This document shows positions 36,431 to 44,900 of a stretch of DNA of 64,000 bases, piece by piece. Source of the stretch: Sinorhizobium alkalisoli (GTDB lineage Bacteria > Pseudomonadota > Alphaproteobacteria > Rhizobiales > Rhizobiaceae); contig NZ_CP034909.1 of NCBI RefSeq assembly GCF_008932245.1, positions 3,218,001 to 3,282,000 on the forward strand. The letters run 5' to 3'. The translations under genes and the position numbers were made by a program. How positions within the stretch are numbered: the first letter of the stretch is position 1; each line of letters opens with the position of its first letter. Below the pieces are notes generated by a model. The model searched no databases and was not told where the DNA came from. It was given only the letters and a program-made list of their open reading frames with translations.

Positions 36431-36442
36431 CCGTTTCAACCT

Positions 36443-36498
36443 CTGCATGTCTCGTCGAATTGACTCGGCTCCGAAAAGACACGCAGCAACTCAAATTG
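36443..36498 (-). repeat. degenerate RIME-type fragment (copy E)
   Basis: CTGCATGTCTCGTCGAATTG, then GGCTCCGAAAAGACACGCAG and CAACTCAAATTG. This resembles the second half of the full element at 58268-58375, read on the other strand. The match is imperfect. Confidence 0.45.
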
Positions 36499-36559
36499 CC
36501 GCAGCGGCCGTAGGCTTGCTGCAGGGTGGGGCGGGGCGTCAAACCCGGAACAGGATCGC

Positions 36560-37717
36560 ATGCTGCAAAAGACCCTTCAGAGCACCAGACAGCAAATGGA
36601 AGCCGTGCGCCCCGGCGCGACGACCCGCGACACGCGCCTCGACGTCTTTCGGGCGCTCTGTCTGCTGACGATCTTCGTCAACCATGTGCCCGGCCAATAT
36701 CTCGAATATATCACGCACAAGAACTTCGGTTTTTCCGATTCGGCGGAGGCTTTCGTGCTGATCTCCGGCCTTGCGGTCGGCGCTGCCTATGGCCGCAAAT
36801 TCGTCGCCGGAGCACGTCTTGCATCGACGCTCAAGGCATGGCGGCGCGCCATGACACTCTATGTCGCCCACATCATGACGAGCATCGTGACGCTCGCGAT
36901 CTTCGCCGGCGCCGCCCTCTATTTCGGCCGGCAGGAACTGATCGGCGAGATCAACATCCGTCCGATCGTCGAACAGACGGAACAGGGCATCGTTGCCATG
37001 GTGCTCCTTGGCCACCAGCTCGGCTACAACAATATCCTGTCGATGTATGCCGTGCTGCTCCTGATGCTGCCGGCCATGCTCTGGTTGAACGCCATCAGCC
37101 CCCGCTTGCTGTTTGCGGTCTCGGCAATCTTGTGGCTTGCCGCCGGCTGCTTCAAGCTGGTGCCATACAATTTCCTTGACGAGGGCTACTGGTTCCTCAA
37201 TCCCTGGTCATGGCAGTTCCTCTTCGTGATCGGCATTCTGTGCATGAACCACGTGCGCGCCGGCGGCGACTTGCCGCGAAGCCCCTGGCTTATCGGGCTA
37301 TCGGCCGCCTATGTCCTCATTTCGGCCTGCTGGGTGCTGTTCTCCTGGTGGCACATCGACATTTCCTTCGGCCTGCCGGCGGTGCTGACCGGCTTCGACA
37401 AGACCTTCCTGTCGCTGACGCGGCTGCTGCACGTGCTGGCGCTCGCCTATCTGATCGCGATCATTCCCGGCGTCAGCCAGCTGGCGCGGTTGCGCATCGA
37501 TCATCCGCTGGTGATGATCGGCCGGCATTCGCTGCCGATCTTCATCTTCGGAACGATCCTCGCCATGGCGGGGCAGGTGTTTCTCTTCGTCACCGACAGG
37601 GACCCGATCGCCGGCTCGCTCTATGTCGTCGCCGGCATCGGCCTGCACTTCGTCTACGCATATTATCTCGACTGGCTGAAGGAAATGGGAACGGCGAGGC
37701 CGCTCGCCGCGGCGTAG
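36560..37717 (+). CDS. OpgC-type acyltransferase, candidate glucan-modifying enzyme
   Basis: A 385-residue polytopic membrane protein of the OpgC family (acyltransferase-3 type), with about ten hydrophobic segments. The N-terminal part shows RDTRLDVFRALCLLTIFVNHVPGQYLEYITHKNFGFSDSAEAFVLISGLAVG, which is the family signature. In Rhodobacter and Brucella such proteins succinylate periplasmic glucans. It starts 173 bp after ndvA and lies between the cyclic glucan exporter and synthase. This context suggests that it adds anionic groups to the cyclic beta-1,2-glucan. The modification is inferred; phosphoglycerol decoration is known to use other genes in S. meliloti. Confidence 0.8.
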   Translation: MLQKTLQSTRQQMEAVRPGATTRDTRLDVFRALCLLTIFVNHVPGQYLEYITHKNFGFSDSAEAFVLISGLAVGAAYGRKFVAGARLASTLKAWRRAMTLYVAHIMTSIVTLAIFAGAALYFGRQELIGEINIRPIVEQTEQGIVAMVLLGHQLGYNNILSMYAVLLLMLPAMLWLNAISPRLLFAVSAILWLAAGCFKLVPYNFLDEGYWFLNPWSWQFLFVIGILCMNHVRAGGDLPRSPWLIGLSAAYVLISACWVLFSWWHIDISFGLPAVLTGFDKTFLSLTRLLHVLALAYLIAIIPGVSQLARLRIDHPLVMIGRHSLPIFIFGTILAMAGQVFLFVTDRDPIAGSLYVVAGIGLHFVYAYYLDWLKEMGTARPLAAA

Positions 37718-37779
37718 GAATCTCGACCGAATCGGCGTGGCTCGGATCGGCTCGTCAGCGATGCGTAGTTTCATAGAGT

Positions 37780-37820
37780 TGCAGCAACCGTTGCGCGTCT
37801 GAAATGACGCGCAAAGCTGT
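37780..37820 (+). repeat. RIME-type palindrome fragment (copy F)
   Basis: GTTGCAGCAACCG leads into a 9-bp perfect palindrome TTGCGCGTC / GACGCGCAA (37791-37799 and 37806-37814) and AGCTGTAA. Only the left stem of the element is present. It stands directly before the nitrilase-family gene. Confidence 0.55.
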
Positions 37821-37823
37821 AAG

Positions 37824-38702
37824 ATGCGTTCCGGTGTCTTTGTGATTCGCAGAGATTGGGGCGCATCATTGAAAGTGACAACAGCACAGATCCCCGTTTC
37901 GCCCGAGATTTCGGTCAACGCAACAGCGGTACGGAAAGCGATCAAGGACGCGGCCGATCAAGGCGCGAGATTGATCAACTTCTGTGAAGGTGCGCTGTCC
38001 GGCTACGGTAAGGCGCAGATCATCAGTCCCGAACGCTGGCAAGACTTCGATTGGGATCGACAGGAAGCCGAGCTTCGCTCGATAGCCGAAACTTGCCGGC
38101 ACCTTCGCCTGTTCGCCGTGATCGGTGGTGCTCACCGCCTCTCAAAGGCTTATCCGCCCCATAACAGCCTCTATGTTTTCTCGGACAAGGGACATCTGCT
38201 GACTAGATACGACAAGAGATATTTGTCGCATGGCGAATTGGGCGGCTGGTACACGCCGGGAACGACGCCGATCACGTTCGAGGTCGATGGCTACCGGTTC
38301 GGCTGCGCCATATGCATCGAGTGCCAGTTCGCGGAGATATTCGCCGAGTACGAACGCCTCGGCGCGGATGCGGTTCTCTTCTCCTCCTACGGTATACCGA
38401 CGCACTTCCAGATCGCACTCCAGGCACATGCAGCGCTGAACTGTGTCTGGATAGGTGCCGCGACGCCGGCACAAACCGCTGACAAGGGACCTGCAGGGGT
38501 GATCGGCCCGGATGGGCAATGGATCAGTCGATGCTCGATGCAAGGGGCGGGGCTGGCAACCGCAGTGCTCAACCGTGACGATCCGGCTTACGAAATCCCG
38601 CTTCATAAGGCTCGTCCGTGGCGCAGCAAGGCGAGGCAAGGAGATATCTACCGGGAAAAGATGGCGGACGATCCAAGAAGCCGCAACAGAGGCGGCTATT
38701 GA
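37824..38702 (+). CDS. nitrilase-superfamily carbon-nitrogen hydrolase
   Basis: A protein of 292 residues from ATG 37824, or 275 from GTG 37875, whose start (VTTAQIPVSPEI) looks more like the family N terminus. The catalytic triad is present: Glu in LINFCEGALSGYG, Lys in TRYDKRYLSHGE and Cys in FGCAICIECQFAEIF. Members cleave amides, nitriles or carbamoyl groups; no substrate can be named. The gene is visibly poorer in GC than ndvA and ndvB, is preceded by a RIME fragment and has no functional link to glucan genes. It may have been acquired as a single-gene insertion. Confidence 0.78.
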   Translation: MRSGVFVIRRDWGASLKVTTAQIPVSPEISVNATAVRKAIKDAADQGARLINFCEGALSGYGKAQIISPERWQDFDWDRQEAELRSIAETCRHLRLFAVIGGAHRLSKAYPPHNSLYVFSDKGHLLTRYDKRYLSHGELGGWYTPGTTPITFEVDGYRFGCAICIECQFAEIFAEYERLGADAVLFSSYGIPTHFQIALQAHAALNCVWIGAATPAQTADKGPAGVIGPDGQWISRCSMQGAGLATAVLNRDDPAYEIPLHKARPWRSKARQGDIYREKMADDPRSRNRGGY

Positions 38703-38942
38703 ATCGCGCTCGGTGCGGATGGCCAAGCCATGTACGCGCACTCAAGCCAGATTGCTTTACCGCCAGCCGCCACCGTTCGAAAGCGATGCAAGGAAAGCCG
38801 GCTCATCTCCCGCTATCCTCACAGCTGACATCCGCCGACTCGCGAGTACAGGGAAGAGGGAGGCGGCTTCACCCCTCTCTGTCCTGCCGACAGAAGGGAT
38901 GGTGGCCGCCATTCTACTCTCAACCCCACCTGCACCCGCGAC

Positions 38943-41900
38943 CTATAGCAACACGCCCTCATGCGCGTCCTTGGTGACGCTGTCATTGATGCTGACGATC
39001 GGTTCGCCGGTCTTCGGATCGCGGCTGACGGAGATCCGGTGCGTGGCGCCGTTCACCCGGACCTTGGCGGTATAGCCGTCCCAATGGGCCGGCAGAACCG
39101 GCCGGACAGCCAGCCTCTTGCCCTTCTGGCCAATGCCGAGGATACCCTCGACGCCGGCGCGGTAGAGCCAGCCGGCCGAACCCGTATACCAGGTCCAGCC
39201 GCCGCGGCCGGCGAGCGCGCCTTCGCCGTAGATGTCGGCCGCGACCACATAGGGTTCGACCCGATAATGCTCCGCCTCTTCGCGGCTGCGAGCATGCGAC
39301 ACCGGGTTCAGCATCTGGAATGCGCGCCAGGCTTCCTCCGCACGCTCCTGGGCGGCAAAGGCCAGCGCGACCCAGGTGCCCGCATGGGTGTATTGGCCGC
39401 CATTCTCGCGCACGCCCGGCGGATAGGCCTTGATGTAGCCTGGATCCTGTTCGGTCCTTGCAAGCGGAGGCGTGAAGAGGCGGACGATGCGTTTCTCCGG
39501 ATCGACCAGTTCCGCCATGACCGCATCCATTGCGCGCCTGGACCGCTCCGCGTCGCCCTCGCCCGACAGCGTGCTCCAGGACTGGGCAATGGAGTCGATC
39601 CGGCATTCCTCGGCCGTCGCCGAACCGAGCGGCGTGCCGTCGTCATAATAGCCGCGGCGATAGTAGTCGCCGTCCCAGCCGGCTTCCTCGAGAGCCTGCT
39701 TCACCATCTCGAGATGCGCTTCCCAAAGCGTCACCCGCTTCTGGTCCCTGCGCTCGCGGGCAAAGGGCAGGAAGGCGCGGAGCGTACCGGCGAGGAACCA
39801 GCCGAGCCACACGCTCGTCCCCTCGCCCGCTTCACCGACGCGGTTCATGCCGTCGTTCCAATCGCCGCCAAGGATCAGGGGCAGGCCGTTGGCGCCCGTC
39901 CGCTTGATCGCGAGATCGAGCGCGCGGGCGCAATGTTCGTAGACATCGCCGACCTCTTCCGCCAGTTCTGGCTTGAAGAAGTTATCATGCTGCCCCTCTT
40001 CCAGTGCCGGCCCGATCAGGAAGGCAAGCTCCTCATCGAGGATGTCTTTCGTGCCGGTGACGGCGCAATAATGAGCGACTGCATGGGCGAGCCATACGAC
40101 GTCGTCGGAAATCATCGTGCGCACGCCCGCGCCCGTGCCGGGCAGCCACCAGTGCTGCACGTCACCCTCGACGAACTGCCGGGCAGCCGCGTTGAGGATC
40201 TGTGCGCGTGCAAGCTCCGGCTTGTGAATGAGGAAGGCCAGCGTATCCTGGAGCTGATCGCGGAAACCAAAGGCGCCGCTCGCCTGATAGAAAGCCGAGC
40301 GGGCCATGATCCGGCACCCGAGCGCCTGATAGGGCAGCCAGTGGTTGATCATGTGATCGAAGGCCCGATCCGGAGTCTTGACTTTTACCGTATCGGTGAA
40401 ATCTGCCCAGAAGCCCTTTGCCGTCTCCACGACCGTATCGAAGGCGGACGCGCGCAGTTCCGCAAGAATCGCCTCCACCGCTTCGGCGTTGTCGGCATCG
40501 CCGAGGAAGAAGGTGATCTGCCGCTCCGCGCCCGGCTCGATGGTAAGATCGCTGGCAAGCGCCGCACAGGCGTCGCCATCGACCTCGGTTGCCCCGGTAA
40601 GGCCGGCCCCCGACAGCACCGCCTGTGGGGCGAAAATGCCGCCGGCCCGGCCGAGGAACTCGCGCCGGCTCGCCGTGTAGCTCGCAACGTCACCGTCGAT
40701 CGCAAAGAACGCCGCCCGGCCCGCATAGTCGATGCTGAAGGGATTGGTCGCGAGCAGCGCGGCAGCCGCCTCCTGCCACTCTGTCACCACGAAGGGCGCC
40801 GTGCGGCCGCGATCGTTGCCGAGAACCCATTCGGCATAGCCGTAGAGCCGAAGCTTGCGCTTCGCGGAGCCGCGGTTGCGGATGGAAAGACGGACGAGCT
40901 TCGCCGGCAGGGTCGGGTGCACCGCATGCGCCGCCTCGATCTCCAAACCATCCTGTGCGCTTCTGAACAGAGAATAGCCGAGCCCGTGGCGCGCCTCGAA
41001 GACCACGGACTTGCGCCGCGACAGCGCCGCATAGGGCGTCATCACCGCGCCGCTCTTCAGGTCGCGGATGAAGATCGCCTCGCCCGGCGCATTGACGACC
41101 GTATCGTTGGTCCAGGGGGTCAGCTGGTAGTCGCGCGAGTTACGGCTCCAGGTGAAGGCCGCGCCCTCGGCCGCAACGTGGAAGCCGAAACTCTCGTTAG
41201 AGAGGACATTGATCCACGGCTGTGGCGTCGCCTCGCCGCCTCTGAGCCGCACCACATATTCACGACCGTCCTCGGCAAAGCCGCCGAAGCCGTTCCAGAA
41301 TTCGAGATCGTCGCCGCTGATCGCGGCGGCCGGCCGTTCGGCCCCCGCCTGCATCACCGGCAGCAGCATCTGCGTCGTCTCTGCGCTGCTTTCCAGAGGC
41401 TTCGCGTAAAGCGCGCTGGCGCGTGCGATCTGATCGGAGATGGTGCCGTTGCGGGCGTGGAACACGGCGCGCGAGGCCGAGATCAGCGTCGACCACGTCT
41501 CCGGCTCCATCAGGTCGCGGCGGACCGCAAAGATGTGCTGGCGCGGACCGTCGGAAAGACCGCGCAGCCGCAAGTTCTCGCACATGGCGTCGAGCGTGTG
41601 CTGCAGGTTCTGCGCATAGGACGAGGCCCGTTCGTTGATCACCACCAGATCGGCGGTGATGCCGCGGGCCCTTAAATATTCTTGCGCGCGGAGCGCCTCA
41701 CGGGCGATGCCGAGATCGCCCTCATCGTTGATCCTCAGGCAGAAGATCGGGAAATCACCCGATATCGCCAGCGGCCAAAGCGCCGCCTGCGTGGCAAGCC
41801 CCGCCTTCACCGTCGCCGTGTCGGCCCTGAGATGCATGTCCGGATAAACCAGGTAGCGGCCGAGCATCTGGAAGGACGCGGCCTCCTTGGAGGTGATGCC

Positions 41901-44900
41901 CACATGGCGCATCTGCACCTGGCTGCGCGTCCAGGCATGAATCAGCTCGTGATTGAAGGTTTCCGGGTGGCGATAGCGATCGATCGCGCGATCGATACCC
42001 TCGCGATCGGGGGCGGCGATCGTCCAGAAGATGACGCTTACCTTTTTGCCGGCCGGGACTCGCACGACGCGACGAAGCGCCATGATTGGATCGAGCGTGA
42101 AGCCGTCGGTGCCCGAGAGCTGAGCGCCGGGATCGAAAGCTGCCGCCTCGGATAGGGTGCGGCCCTGTCCGAGGAAGCGGCGCCGGTCGGTTTCCGCCTG
42201 GGTGTGGCGATCGCTGCCGGCATTGTCGGTGATGAGATGCGCGACCGCGATATCCGGGTCGCCCGGACTGCGCTTGTTGCGCGAGACGCGGATGACGTCG
42301 CCCTGGCCGCTAATCTCGGTACGGATGAACATCTTCGAGAATGCTGGGTGGGCGTTGTCGGCCTCCTCTAGGGAGAGCACCGGCTCGGCATAGGAAGTCA
42401 CCTCGATGAAGCGGTCTTCCAGCCCCGTATTGAGCAGGATCACACGGCGGCCTTCCGCATCGTGTTCGCTCGCGACGATGCACTCGACCTCGCTCGTCAG
42501 ATCGCCGACGACCTTGACGAACTCGGCCTTGTCGTCGCCGAAGCGCGTCAGCGACTTTTCGCCCGGGGCGCGCCGCGGCTCTGCCGTCGCCGACCACCAT
42601 TCGCCGCTGACCGTGTCGCGTAGGAAGATGAAGGTTCCGGTCCTGTCTTCCACGGGATCCGGCTGCCAGCGGGTGACCGCCTGTCCGTTCCAGCGGGCAT
42701 AACAGGCGCCAGTCGCCGTCAGCATGATCGAGTAATGGCCGTTCGACAGGAAGACGGTTTCGCGGTCCTGCATCAGCGGATCTTCGATGGCGCGGACCTC
42801 CGGACGCAGGAGGTCGGCCTGGCCCTTGCCGAGCGATTCCGGCTCGCGCTTGGCGGCCATCACCGGAATGTCGCGCGGCGCCTTCTCCTGCAGCAGGAGC
42901 TCGGCGGCCTCGATCACCGGATCGGCGTGGAACCACTCGCGCAGCTGTCCATTGAAGACGACGTTCGCGATCGCCGCGATCGACATGCCGTGATGGTGCG
43001 CATAATAGTTGCGCACCACGGCGCAAGTCTGGCCCTCGGGCACGCGGGTCGGCGTGAAATCGACGGCGTCGTGGTAGCCATAGGCACCGAGCGCGCCGAG
43101 CGCCCTCAGCCGCGCCAGGTTGGCAAGCGCCGCCTTCGGATCGTACATGCAGGCTAGAATCGACGCATAGGGCGCGATCACCGCATTCTGGCCGAGGCCG
43201 CGCTTGAGGCCCAGCGTCGGCACGCCGAAATTCGTATACTGATAGGTCAGCTCATGGTCACGCGCGTTGAACGCGGCCTCGGAGATGCCCCAGGGCGTTC
43301 CGAGGCGTCGGCCGTGATTGATCTGTTCCTGTACCACCAGATTGTTGGTCTGATTGAGAATGCCGCCCTGGCGCTCCTGCATGACGAGCGGCGGCATCAG
43401 ATATTCGAACATCGAGCCGGACCAGGAGACGAGCGCGCCGCGCGCGCCGACCGGCACGACGGGACGGCCGAGCTTGTACCAGTGCTCGGTCGGCAGGTCG
43501 CCCTTGGCGATGGCGAAGAGGCTCGTCAGCCGCGCTTCCGATGCGAGCAGGTCGTAGCAGGCCTCGTCGAGTTCGTTGGCGTTCACCCGGTAGCCAATGG
43601 AGAGCAGCCGCCGCTCCGGCCGGAACAGGAAGCCGAAATCCATCGAGAAGGCGATGTCGCGGGCGCGCTCCTTGAGGACCAGCAGCCGCTGGCGTAGTGT
43701 CTCGATCGCTCCGAGGTCGAAGACGCCGTCGGCAATATGCGCCTCGCAGGTCGCCACCAGCGAACCCGCCCATTTCGCCACCTCGCCCGTCTGCTGCGTG
43801 CGCACCTCATGGTCGAGATTGACGGTCAGCTTGTGCATATCGCGCGCAAGCACGGCCAGGTTGATTACGCGGATGGAGGCGAATTCGTGCTCGCGCTTGA
43901 CGGAGGCAAGCGCATTCTGGAAGCCGGCGATGCGCTCTTCGATCAGGCGCCGGAGCGGCCGCACGGTCTTGCGGTCGTCGGGCAGTTCCGACAGCATTTC
44001 CGCCAGGATGGCAGCGACATCGCCGAGCCCGTCGAGATTGCCCTGAACATGGGCGGAGGGCGCCTCTGCCCATTCGCGGCACATTGACGATACCGCGATC
44101 AGATGCCCGGCAAGATTGCCGCTGTCGACGGAGGAGACATAGCGTGGCTCCATGACGTCGAGCGTGCGGGTGCGGTACCAGTTGAAAAGATGCCCGCGAT
44201 ATTTCGGCATGCGGTCGATGGTAGCGATCGTCTGCTCGAGCCGCGTGATCGTCTCCTCGAAGCCGATCCAGCCGAAGGAACGCGCCGACATCACTGACAG
44301 CAGATAGACGCCGATATTCGTAGGCGAAGTGCGCTCGGCCAAGACCGGCTGCGGCGTTTCCTGGAAATTGTCCGGCGGCAGGAAATTGCCCTCGGCGGTG
44401 ACGAAGGTTTCGAAATAGCGCCAGGTGCGCCGGGCGATCCTGCGCATATCGCCGATCGCCTCTTCGGAGACGACGAGTTGGTCCTCCGTCTCGGCCGACT
44501 GGCTGACCAACCATGCGACCGCCGGCGAGAAGGCCCAAAGCAGGGCGAAGGGAATGCCGATGAAGGGCAATCCGGTATCCGAGATCGCCGCAAGCGCCAG
44601 CGAGACCGCGGCAAGCGCCGGGGCAGCCCACATGGCGCGGAAATAATCGCTGATCGATCCGTGACCGGCGCTCTGCACCTGTGCCGCCGTGCGCCACTCG
44701 AGCATCAGCTTGCGGCTGACGAAGGTACGGTAGATCGAGCGGACGATCGCGTCCGCCATCATCGCCGCGTTATGGGCGATGAAGATGATGCGGAGCGCAA
44801 CCTGCGCATTGGCCGCCTGGATCTCCGAGAACACCGCATGGATATGGGCTCTGGCGACGATGTCGCTCCGCCGCGGCATCAGCCCCGAAATCAGCGACAG

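Noticed and set aside
38961..41675. 904-residue plus-strand open frame over ndvB
   Set aside because: Shadow frame of the very GC-rich ndvB gene; composition is typical of antisense translation and NdvB motifs support the minus strand.
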